Of a stretch of DNA of 7,236 nt, positions 1 to 5,404 are shown one piece after another. Origin of the DNA: an uncultured Bacteroidales bacterium (GTDB taxonomy: Bacteria; Bacteroidota; Bacteroidia; Bacteroidales; P3); NCBI GenBank assembly GCA_937906975.1, contig CALCUN010000110.1, positions 1-7,236 on the forward strand, read 5' to 3'. The position numbers and the translations under genes are program-made. The first letter of the stretch is position 1. Each line of letters starts with the position of its first letter. The notes below the pieces were generated by a model. The model searched no databases and was not told where the DNA came from. It was given only the letters and a program-made list of their open reading frames with translations.

Positions 1-53
1 AGAGCGTCGGATTCATAACCCGGAGGTCACGAGTTCAACTCTCGTTCCCGCTA
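1..53 (+). tRNA. tRNA-Met (CAT anticodon), 3' part; 5' end lies outside the window
   Basis: The visible part begins in the 3' strand of the D-stem (gagc, 2-5). The anticodon arm follows, with loop TTCATAA at 12-18 and anticodon CAT at 14-16. Next are a five-base variable loop, a perfect five-pair T-arm (29-33 with 41-45, loop TTCAACT), the 3' acceptor strand tcccgct (46-52) and discriminator A53. CCA is not encoded. The anticodon stem has a weak pair at its base (T-G) and an A-C mismatch next to the loop. The stem lacks the three consecutive G-C pairs beside the loop that mark initiator tRNA, so an elongator Met tRNA is most likely. A CAT anticodon can also belong to the lysidine-modified tRNA-Ile, which I cannot exclude without the 5' half. 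Confidence 0.93.
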
Positions 54-63
54 CTTGGAAAAC

Positions 64-108
64 AAACCGTATAAGAAAAGAAATTCTTATGCGGTTTTTC
101 TTTTTTTT
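64..108 (+). terminator. Intrinsic terminator after the tRNA
   Basis: Positions 64-77 pair with 84-97 in a 14-bp stem with a single G-T wobble (70 with 91). The loop is six bases (78-83). A run rich in T (95-108, interrupted once by C) follows directly on the + strand. This is the classic shape of a factor-independent terminator and it sits 10 bases after the tRNA 3' end. Confidence 0.88.
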
Positions 109-178
109 CTCTTAGCTTTTTAAAATTTTCTCTTAGCTTTAAAAAATTATTTCTTAGCTTTTTTTTCTTGTTTCTTAG
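107..178. repeat. Four CTTAG-centred motifs at exact 21-bp spacing
   Basis: CTTAGCTTT starts at 111, 132 and 153, and a fourth CTTAG starts at 174, so the spacing is 21, 21 and 21. The first two copies share the longer block TTCTCTTAGCTTT. The bases between are almost pure A and T runs. Twenty-one base pairs is two helical turns, so the motifs and their A/T tracts lie on one face of the DNA. That arrangement could bend the DNA or hold a row of bound proteins. The function is unknown and no gene overlaps the block. Confidence 0.7.
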
Positions 179-194
179 AAAAAATTTCTTGACC

Positions 195-306
195 CAAAAA
201 ACTTGTCAATTTGATATATTAAACTTATCATTTTGTCAAGTCAGTTGTATGTTTTTTTGCAAAAAGCTTGTCATTTTGATATACTCAACTTATCATTTTG
301 TCAAGT
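195..306. repeat. 47-bp direct duplication, two copies 65 bp apart
   Basis: Copy 1 is 195-241 and copy 2 is 260-306. They match at 43 of 47 positions; the differences are 201/266, 209/274, 219/284 and 221/286. An unrelated 18-bp T-rich spacer separates them. Each copy holds two smaller related motifs 22 bp apart (TGTCAWTTTGATA, then TATCATTTTGTCA). Copy 1 as a whole is also an imperfect palindrome: 202-240 has outer CTTG/CAAG ends and inner TGATA/TATCA arms. The duplication lies upstream of the surface-protein gene and contains no reading frame. Confidence 0.8.
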
Positions 307-325
307 GAAACTTACCAAATTGGTA
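204..325. promoter_or_regulatory. Array of five 13-bp dyad-like motifs, possible operator cluster
   Basis: Five related 13-bp sites lie at 204-216, 226-238, 269-281, 291-303 and 313-325. Start-to-start distances are 22, 43, 22 and 22 bp. The last, TACCAA-A-TTGGTA, is a perfect dyad with six-base arms. The first is a dyad with one wobble-type mismatch (TGTCAA-T-TTGATA). The others keep the same C-A and T-T-G core but are less symmetric. The last site abuts a TATATAAT-like stretch (324-331). The picture resembles repeated binding sites of a dimeric DNA-binding protein next to a promoter, but the protein is not identifiable and the regulatory role is inference. Confidence 0.45.
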
Positions 326-455
326 TATAATATATAAATAATAAAGAATAGTAATAACTAAAGATAAAAAAAGAATAAAGAAATTATAATAGCGTAATTG
401 TTGAAAAAAAATTTTTTTTTGTTGTTGTTTCTTTTTTTTATTCAAAAATTATGTG
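326..455. other. A/T-rich leader without a gene, with A8T9 and T8 runs
   Basis: This stretch is almost wholly A and T and holds no plausible reading frame. Notable are TATATAAT-like DNA at its left end, an uninterrupted A8 (404-411) joined to T9 (412-420), a GTT triplet repeat (421-428) and a T8 run (432-439). The A8T9 block is self-complementary. It lies about 36 bp upstream of the probable -7 box of the surface-protein gene, and the T8 run lies where that promoter's -33 element would be. Confidence 0.6.
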
Positions 456-463
456 TAATTTTG
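432..463 (+). promoter_or_regulatory. Probable Bacteroidota-type promoter of the surface-protein gene
   Basis: TAATTTTG at 456-463 matches the Bacteroidota -7 consensus TAnnTTTG exactly. A -33 element (consensus TTTG) would fall near 432-436, where only a T run is present, so that half is weak. Transcription would start near 470, giving an untranslated leader of about 30 bases with no Shine-Dalgarno sequence and A-rich DNA before the ATG at 500, which is usual for this phylum. Confidence 0.55.
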
Positions 464-499
464 CAAATCGTTTAAAAGTGAATAAAAAATAACGAAATA

Positions 500-2374
500 A
501 TGAAAAGAATTTTCTTGTCAATCTGCGCGATTTTGTGTGCAAATTTAGCTTTTTCGCAAATTCAATTCAGCGAAAATGGCATAACTTACGAAGTTACAGG
601 AGTAAATGAGGTGGAGGTCGTAACTAGTGTTAAGGCAATAACTTCTGCTATAATTCCTGAAAGTGTTGTTTATCAAGGAACAACATATAGCGTTACTTCT
701 ATTGGAGAATATGCTTTTGACTTATGTCTTTATTTGACTTATGTTACATTGCCAAACACTCTTACTCGTATAGAAGAGGGCGCTTTTTGTAACTGTCGTG
801 CGTTGTCAGCAATAGTAATTCCAAGTGGCGTTACTTTCATTGGTAACTATGCTTTTGAAAGATGTAATTCTTTGGCAGAGGTTACTTGCCTTTCAGATGT
901 AGCTCCTGTGCTTGGAGGTAGCGATGTTTTCTATCCTGCAACTGTGGTTAGAGTTTTGAACATTCCTTACGGTAGTGATTATAGTGCTTGGTTAGGTGCA
1001 ACAAATTGGAATAAGACAAATTATGTGATTAAAGAAGGTGAATACAAAGTTCTTTCTGATAATTTTACAATAAATAAGAAAGTAGGTTTGATAAACAATG
1101 GAGTGTTGAGAATTACTCAAAGCGGAGAATTGGTAAACCTTACACAATATAATGTAGAGGGTATATTTGAGGTAGAAACTCCTATTTTGCCTAACGACAG
1201 ATGGTCTTTCATCGGAGCTCCTTTCAATGATTATAAATTGGAAGCAGTAATACCTGGTACAAGAGACATCACAGTTTCTTTGTTTGATTACACAACAGGA
1301 GATTGGAGCGATGAATATGCAACAGTTGAAAACTCTGTTGAGGCAAGTGAAGGTTTCTTCTCTTGGTCGTATGTAAACGAACCAACTGTGTTTACAACAT
1401 ACGGAGATGGAAAAGAAACTTATGACTTTAACAAAGAGCCTGCTTATTCTTTGAATCATTCTGGTGTTAAATTTATAAGAAATATTGTTACAAGTTCAGA
1501 TGGAGGAAACTGGATGGCATTGTGTAATCCATATACTTTCAAACTTGATGTGTTTAAATTAATATTTGACCAAATCAATGTTAGAGGTGAAGGTCTTTAT
1601 CGTTTCAACGGAACCACTTGGGACTTTGTTGAAGAAGGTGTGTTGAATATGACAGAAGGTTTCTTGGTGAACTTTGCAACTCCTGGTAACAATTGGACTT
1701 ACATTGTAAGAAGCCATAGATATACAGGCGATGGAACAAAATCAGAAGTTAAGTCTAAGCCTATCACTCTTTTGATGAACGATGGTGAAAGAGAATCAAA
1801 ACTTACTTTTGTTCAAAATCCAAAAGCAAGACAAGGAGGAGATATATATGATGCAAACAAAATGTTCTCTCCATTTGAAGTAGCAGAACCTTATTTCTTA
1901 ACTGAGGGAGTTGCTTTGGTAAAAGAAAGTGTGAAAAGATTACCATACGCTGCAACACTTAATGTTAGAAGTTATGAAAGCAAAGAAGTATCATTTAGAG
2001 TAGATAATATACCAGAAGATGTTTTAGTGTATATCTTAGATAATGGACAAGAAATAAGCATGAACGAAGGTGCAGAATACATAACAAATGTTTCTGCTGG
2101 AGAGAATGCAGATAGATTCAAATTCATTGTTAAGAAAGCACACGAAAACTTAGATGGTGTTGATACAGAAATTGATATTTACAATAACAATAGAGAAGTA
2201 AGCATCGAAACATTATTAAGCGATTTATATATTGCAGTTTATGATGTGCTTGGTCATAAAGTGTTTGAAACAAGAGATTACAACTTCACTTTAAATGACC
2301 TTCCTGCTGGAAGCTATGTTGTGAAAGCATACAACCGCTTAGCTTTAGAGACAGCAAAGATTGTGATTAAGTAA
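500..2374 (+). CDS. Secreted BspA-type leucine-rich-repeat surface protein with T9SS sorting domain
   Basis: This 624-residue protein is probably exported through the Sec system and then placed on the surface or released by the type IX secretion system. Residues 1-19 form a signal peptide (MKRIF start, hydrophobic core, AFS-Q cleavage site). Residues about 40-155 hold roughly three BspA/LRR_5 repeats, with hallmarks such as TSIGEYAF, IEEGAFCNC and FIGNYAFERC. Such repeats usually serve adhesion or protein binding. The middle (about 185-550) belongs to no family I can name, but contains two similar modules: WSFIGAPF (235-242) leading to EGFFSW, and WMALCNPYTF (338-347) leading to EGFLVNF. The second resembles the W..xNPY...GF.V segment common in T9SS cargo. 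Residues about 555-624 are a type A sorting domain: VYDVLGHKVFE, LPAGSYVVKAY and a basic KIVIK end. The ligand is unknown. It stands alone on this strand after the tRNA. Confidence 0.9.
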   Translation: MKRIFLSICAILCANLAFSQIQFSENGITYEVTGVNEVEVVTSVKAITSAIIPESVVYQGTTYSVTSIGEYAFDLCLYLTYVTLPNTLTRIEEGAFCNCRALSAIVIPSGVTFIGNYAFERCNSLAEVTCLSDVAPVLGGSDVFYPATVVRVLNIPYGSDYSAWLGATNWNKTNYVIKEGEYKVLSDNFTINKKVGLINNGVLRITQSGELVNLTQYNVEGIFEVETPILPNDRWSFIGAPFNDYKLEAVIPGTRDITVSLFDYTTGDWSDEYATVENSVEASEGFFSWSYVNEPTVFTTYGDGKETYDFNKEPAYSLNHSGVKFIRNIVTSSDGGNWMALCNPYTFKLDVFKLIFDQINVRGEGLYRFNGTTWDFVEEGVLNMTEGFLVNFATPGNNWTYIVRSHRYTGDGTKSEVKSKPITLLMNDGERESKLTFVQNPKARQGGDIYDANKMFSPFEVAEPYFLTEGVALVKESVKRLPYAATLNVRSYESKEVSFRVDNIPEDVLVYILDNGQEISMNEGAEYITNVSAGENADRFKFIVKKAHENLDGVDTEIDIYNNNREVSIETLLSDLYIAVYDVLGHKVFETRDYNFTLNDLPAGSYVVKAYNRLALETAKIVIK

Positions 2375-2396
2375 AGAAAGAAAACTAAATAGTTTT
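2375..2396 (-). terminator. Weak hairpin after rnhB, possible minus-strand terminator
   Basis: AAAACT (2381-2386) pairs with AGTTTT (2391-2396) around a four-base loop, and the minus strand continues with a T/C-rich run (ctttcttt). The stem is short and A/T-only. Together with the larger hairpin at 2399-2452, which is also a hairpin when read on this strand, it could end the purQ-rnhB transcript. It overlaps the last bases of the rnhB stop codon. Confidence 0.35.
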
Positions 2397-2991
2397 AAAA
2401 TAAGCTCATTTGATTTGAAAGATTGAAACTCTTTCGATGAAATGGGCTTATTCCTTTTTCCGCAATTGCTATGCGGTGTTGTTTTGTGGGATAGCCCATA
2501 TTTTTTTTCCATTGATATTCTGGATATTCTTTGTCTAATTCTAACATATAGTCATCTCTATATGTTTTTGCTAATATGGAGGCTGCTGCAATGGATTGAT
2601 AGAGTGAATCTCCTTTTACTATGCAGCGAAAGTCTATGTTGGTTTGATTCTTAAATCGATTGCCATCTATTAAAAGTAATTCGGGTTTTAACTTTAGGCT
2701 CTCTACGGCTCTGTTCATTGCAAGAAAGCTTGCTTGCAATATATTTATTTTATCTATTTCTTGATGGCTTACAAAGGCTACCGAATAGGCTAAGGCGTTT
2801 TCTTCTATTATGGGACGAAGAAGCCTTCTTTGTTTATCGGTTAGTTTCTTTGAGTCATTTAAAAGCGGGTGCTCAAAATTGGGTGGTAAAACAACAGCGG
2901 CTGCGACAACAGGCCCAGCTAAACAGCCTCGTCCTGCTTCATCGCAACCGCATTCAATTGTTTCTTTGTTGGAAAAGTAAGGTTTTAACAA
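2395..2991 (-). CDS. rnhB: Ribonuclease HII
   Basis: RNase HII cuts the RNA strand of RNA-DNA hybrids and nicks at single ribonucleotides misinserted in DNA, starting ribonucleotide excision repair in the cytoplasm. The 198-residue length is typical. The DEDD metal-binding residues are all present: D17 and E18 in GCDEAGRG, D109 in LLIDGN and D128 in VKGD. The family segment [15 protein letters not shown] (135-149) follows, and GYPTKQHR (166-173) is also conserved. The start is TTG (2989-2991). I accept it because the N-terminus MLKPY followed by [12 protein letters not shown] aligns with what I recall of Bacteroides RNase HII, and no ATG lies before residue 92. The gene begins one base after the purQ stop codon, so it is probably co-transcribed and translationally coupled with purQ. 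Its 3' end converges with the + strand surface-protein gene. Confidence 0.95.
   Translation of the reverse strand: MLKPYFSNKETIECGCDEAGRGCLAGPVVAAAVVLPPNFEHPLLNDSKKLTDKQRRLLRPIIEENALAYSVAFVSHQEIDKINILQASFLAMNRAVESLKLKPELLLIDGNRFKNQTNIDFRCIVKGDSLYQSIAAASILAKTYRDDYMLELDKEYPEYQWKKNMGYPTKQHRIAIAEKGISPFHRKSFNLSNQMSLF
2399..2459 (+). terminator. Hairpin terminator for the + strand gene, inside the 3' end of rnhB
   Basis: Positions 2399-2411 pair with 2440-2452 in a 13-bp stem with one G-T wobble. The 28-base loop can itself form a five-pair stem (2417-2421 with 2431-2435). A T-rich tail follows on the + strand (2451-2459). The hairpin begins 25 bases after the surface-protein stop codon. Almost all of it lies within the last codons of the converging rnhB gene, so the same DNA must serve both coding and termination. 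Confidence 0.6.
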
Positions 2992-2992
2992 A

Positions 2993-3685
2993 CTATTTTC
3001 CTATGTATTTTAATAAGCTTTCAAATAAAATTCTTCCGTCTGTGTTTCCAAGTTCCTCGTCTGAGCAACGTTCAGGGTGTGGCATCATTCCAAATACGTT
3101 TCTTGTCTTATTTGTGATTCCTGCTATGTTTTCTATACTTCCGTTAGGGTTGTACTGAACATCTACTTTGCCTTCTTGGTTGCAATAGCGGAATAGAATT
3201 TGGTCGTTTTCGTTTAAGCGTTTGATTGTTTCTTCATCTGCAAAGAAACGTCCTTCTCCGTGTGCGATAGGAATGTTTAGTGCTTTTCCTTTTACTGCAT
3301 CTTTTGTAAATACGGTGTCGGTTGTTTGTGTTGCTATGTATTGGTTTTTGCAAATAAACTTTTGGTTGTTGTTTGCAAGCAATGCTCCTTCTAATAATCC
3401 GCTTTCGCAAAGGATTTGAAAACCGTTGCAAACTCCTAATACGTATCCGCCATTGTTAGCAAAGGCTTTTACACTCTCCATTATAGGAGAAAGGCTTGCA
3501 ATCGCACCGCTACGAAGATAATCTCCGTAAGAGAATCCTCCTGGTAGGATAATCATATCACAGTTTTGTAAGTCTGTGTCTTTATGCCATAGTTCTACAA
3601 CTTCTTGCTTTAAAAGGTCTCTTAATAAGTAAACCATATCGTGGTCGCAATTGCTACCTGGAAAAATTACTACTCCAAATTTCAT
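2993..3685 (-). CDS. purQ: Phosphoribosylformylglycinamidine synthase, glutaminase subunit
   Basis: PurQ releases ammonia from glutamine for the small-type FGAM synthase PurL, which with PurS converts FGAR to FGAM in step four of purine synthesis. The 230-residue protein is a class I glutamine amidotransferase of the usual stand-alone length. Visible hallmarks are the N-terminal [14 protein letters not shown], the oxyanion region [12 protein letters not shown], the nucleophile C86 in GVCNGFQIL, and the H203/E205 pair in MMPHPER. The frame stays open 14 codons further upstream to a TTG at 3727. I chose the ATG at 3683-3685 because the family starts there and because the probable promoter -7 box (3717-3724) lies between the two, leaving the longer start outside the transcript. 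No purL or purS is in the window. rnhB follows after one base. Confidence 0.96.
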   Translation of the reverse strand: MKFGVVIFPGSNCDHDMVYLLRDLLKQEVVELWHKDTDLQNCDMIILPGGFSYGDYLRSGAIASLSPIMESVKAFANNGGYVLGVCNGFQILCESGLLEGALLANNNQKFICKNQYIATQTTDTVFTKDAVKGKALNIPIAHGEGRFFADEETIKRLNENDQILFRYCNQEGKVDVQYNPNGSIENIAGITNKTRNVFGMMPHPERCSDEELGNTDGRILFESLLKYIGK

Positions 3686-3716
3686 ATTAGTTGAATAAAT
3701 TATGTTTCTACGCCTG

Positions 3717-3750
3717 CAAAAGTACAAAAAATTAGTGAGGGAAAAAAACT
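3717..3750 (-). promoter_or_regulatory. Bacteroidota-type promoter of purQ-rnhB
   Basis: On the minus strand TACTTTTG (3724 to 3717) matches the -7 consensus TAnnTTTG. The -33 position (about 3743-3748) holds a T run rather than TTTG. Transcription would begin near 3710, about 25 bases before the purQ ATG, with no Shine-Dalgarno sequence. The box starts eight bases after the stop codon of the upstream membrane-protein gene, so purQ-rnhB can be transcribed independently of the genes before it. Confidence 0.55.
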
Positions 3751-4712
3751 TTGATTATTGATATTAGTATGAATATTATAAAAAATGTGTTTATTTTGCG
3801 TTCATTGTTGTATTGTAAGAAGAAGTTTGAGAAGAAAAACGATAGTGAAACAGCAAAAATGAAAGACATATTGTATTCTGTCTTTGAAAGTGCAAAAGGA
3901 ATTAAAGAGATGATTAAAAGAGTGAACATAACGGCAGATTTTTTGCGATATTCTATCACTCTATTGCTTCTTGAAGAAAGTGTGGTGAAGATAGCAGGAA
4001 TGGCAAAGAATAAAAGGCTGGCAATATATACTACTTGGATTGGCTCGTTCAAGAAGTTGAAGTCAAAGTGTAGCCATTTGTGAGTGTTAGCCAATATGTT
4101 TTCATGAAAACTCATGCCATTCAAATAATAGAATATGAAAAGTAAAACGTAAGGTGTGATAAGCCCTAAAAGACTCATTCCCCAACTTCTCCATTTGTAG
4201 AGTTTATAGATGATTAATCCAAACCATATCCAAATAATGAATATGATAGATGGTGCAAAGAACATACTTGCTAAAGAGAGTAGGGCACATGAATTGTAAA
4301 TTTCGTCAATTCCTTCTTTTTTGTCATGACATCTAAGAAAGAAATAAAGTGCAAAAATAATTAAGAAGTTTGCAAATAACATAGAGTTAAGTGTCATGCA
4401 ATTATAACTACAACTCATTAAAAGTATGTAGATAAAGGCTGGTAGGAATGTGTTTTTCTGACTCAAATGATTGTTGGTGAAGAGTTGATTTAACAGCAAT
4501 CCTTGAAGAAAAACCATTACAAAGGCAGCGATTGTTGAAAATAATTGATAGTCTTTTGCAAAGTCGTAAATAACCTCGTAAAGAGGCATGTCAAACTTAT
4601 TAGAGATTACCTCAGGTGGGTTAATAAAGGCTTGTGACCAAAAGATTATTGGTACGATTGCTAAAATCAGTAATTGTAATGTGTACTTCTTTTTGAATAT
4701 TTTTACAAACAT
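3732..4712 (-). CDS. Polytopic inner-membrane protein, DUF6427-like
   Basis: This 326-residue protein is strongly hydrophobic, with about nine to ten membrane segments near residues 11-29, 57-78, 88-101, 108-126, 143-170, 178-197, 226-246, 258-275, 281-299 and 308-323. The N-terminus is basic (KIFKKK) and there is no cleavable signal peptide. The layout, with a basic YKWRSWGMSLLGLITPY segment before the central helices (170-188) and FANFLIIFALYFFLR (113-127), resembles the Bacteroidota-only family I know as DUF6427, whose function is unknown. I assign it from memory of the pattern, not from a search. It lies 62 bases after the beta-barrel gene. A weak -7 box (TATCTTTT, minus strand, 4769 to 4762) may provide a separate start. 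The purQ promoter follows its stop codon. Confidence 0.75.
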   Translation of the reverse strand: MFVKIFKKKYTLQLLILAIVPIIFWSQAFINPPEVISNKFDMPLYEVIYDFAKDYQLFSTIAAFVMVFLQGLLLNQLFTNNHLSQKNTFLPAFIYILLMSCSYNCMTLNSMLFANFLIIFALYFFLRCHDKKEGIDEIYNSCALLSLASMFFAPSIIFIIWIWFGLIIYKLYKWRSWGMSLLGLITPYVLLFIFYYLNGMSFHENILANTHKWLHFDFNFLNEPIQVVYIASLLFFAIPAIFTTLSSRSNRVIEYRKKSAVMFTLLIISLIPFALSKTEYNMSFIFAVSLSFFFSNFFLQYNNERKINTFFIIFILISIIKVFFPH

Positions 4713-4774
4713 TTCTCTCTTATTTTGTTATTTATTACGCTCGTTTACGTTTAAACTTCTAAAAAGATACATTT

Positions 4775-5404
4775 TTATTCAGTTTTTAAGCGATAAAACA
4801 TAAAACCTACGAAAACTCTAACTCCACTTGCAAAGTCGTTAGGGGCAGAATTTAGATTAAGTAAATAATCTGCTTTAAGAGTTAGACGAATCTTATCATT
4901 TAAAGCATATTCTATTCCAACAAAAGGAGATAAGGCTAAGAAAGAGTTTTTTCTATATGAAACATTTCCCTCTGCAATAAAGTCATCATAGGTAGGAGCA
5001 AAGAGAGTAGTGTTTTGAGTGCTACCTCCACCAAATAAAACACCAATGTAGGGCGAAAAACGTTTGTTTTGCCAAACACAATCAACCAAAACCCCACCAT
5101 AAGAAAGACTAAAAATACTATTATGCTCACCATAATTAAGATTAGAAACATATCCCTCGCCTCCAACTCTTAAATGCTTTCCTAAATGCACTTTTGCTGC
5201 ACCTCCAATGCCAAAAGGTACGCCTTTTGCTTGAAGATTTTGTAGCGGTTGTCCGTTATTTGTAGCTATTGTAAAGTCTTTCGATTGCAAATAACCACTA
5301 TGCACCATCATTCCTCCTGAAAATCCATTGTATTGAAAAAGATTTTGAGAAAAGCCAAAGAATGACAAAGTGCAAACTAAGATTAAAAAACAGATTTTTT
5401 TCAT
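4775..5404 (-). CDS. Small outer-membrane beta-barrel protein
   Basis: This 209-residue protein has a clear signal peptide (residues 1-19 or 1-20, MKKICF start, cleavage near GFSQ-N). Alternating polar and aromatic stretches rich in G, Y, F and V follow to the end, with turns of N, D and G, as expected of a small barrel of about eight to ten strands. Examples are GIGGAAKVHLG, LRVGGEGYVSNL, FSPYIGVLFGGG, IRLTLKADYLLNL and the C-terminal GVRVFVGFMFY, an aromatic end typical of barrels. No catalytic motif is visible. It could be a structural porin-like protein or an envelope assembly factor, and I cannot name the family. Its ATG overlaps the topA stop codon (ATGA), so translation is probably coupled. 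A GGAAAG Shine-Dalgarno-like sequence (5410-5415), unusual for this phylum, sits about six bases before the ATG. Confidence 0.85.
   Translation of the reverse strand: MKKICFLILVCTLSFFGFSQNLFQYNGFSGGMMVHSGYLQSKDFTIATNNGQPLQNLQAKGVPFGIGGAAKVHLGKHLRVGGEGYVSNLNYGEHNSIFSLSYGGVLVDCVWQNKRFSPYIGVLFGGGSTQNTTLFAPTYDDFIAEGNVSYRKNSFLALSPFVGIEYALNDKIRLTLKADYLLNLNSAPNDFASGVRVFVGFMFYRLKTE

Noticed and set aside
1..53. Integration site (att) at the tRNA 3' end
   Set aside because: I found no second copy of the tRNA 3' end in the window and no integrase or mobility gene next to it.
107..331. CRISPR array or plasmid-type iteron origin
   Set aside because: The repeats are short, degenerate and spaced by A/T runs rather than unique 30-40-bp spacers. 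There is no cas gene, no replication initiator gene and no DnaA box (TTATCCACA-like) that I could see.
992..1459. Minus-strand open frame of 155 codons
   Set aside because: It lies entirely inside the surface-protein gene, has unnatural Cys/Ile-rich composition and no recognisable domain; it is an antisense shadow.
2718..3158. Plus-strand open frame of 146 codons
   Set aside because: It runs antisense across both rnhB and purQ, whose catalytic motifs are intact; composition is not protein-like.
3686..3731. Purine riboswitch before purQ
   Set aside because: The predicted leader is only about 25 bases, too short for an aptamer, and no conserved purine-aptamer loops are visible.
3751..4083. 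Plus-strand open frame of 110 codons
   Set aside because: It is antisense to the 3' end of the membrane-protein gene, which has a coherent transmembrane pattern in its own frame.
4713..4774. Small RNA or terminator between the barrel gene and the membrane-protein gene
   Set aside because: The 62-base gap contains a short palindrome (GTTTAAAC) but no stable stem followed by a T run; only a weak -7-like box is supportable.
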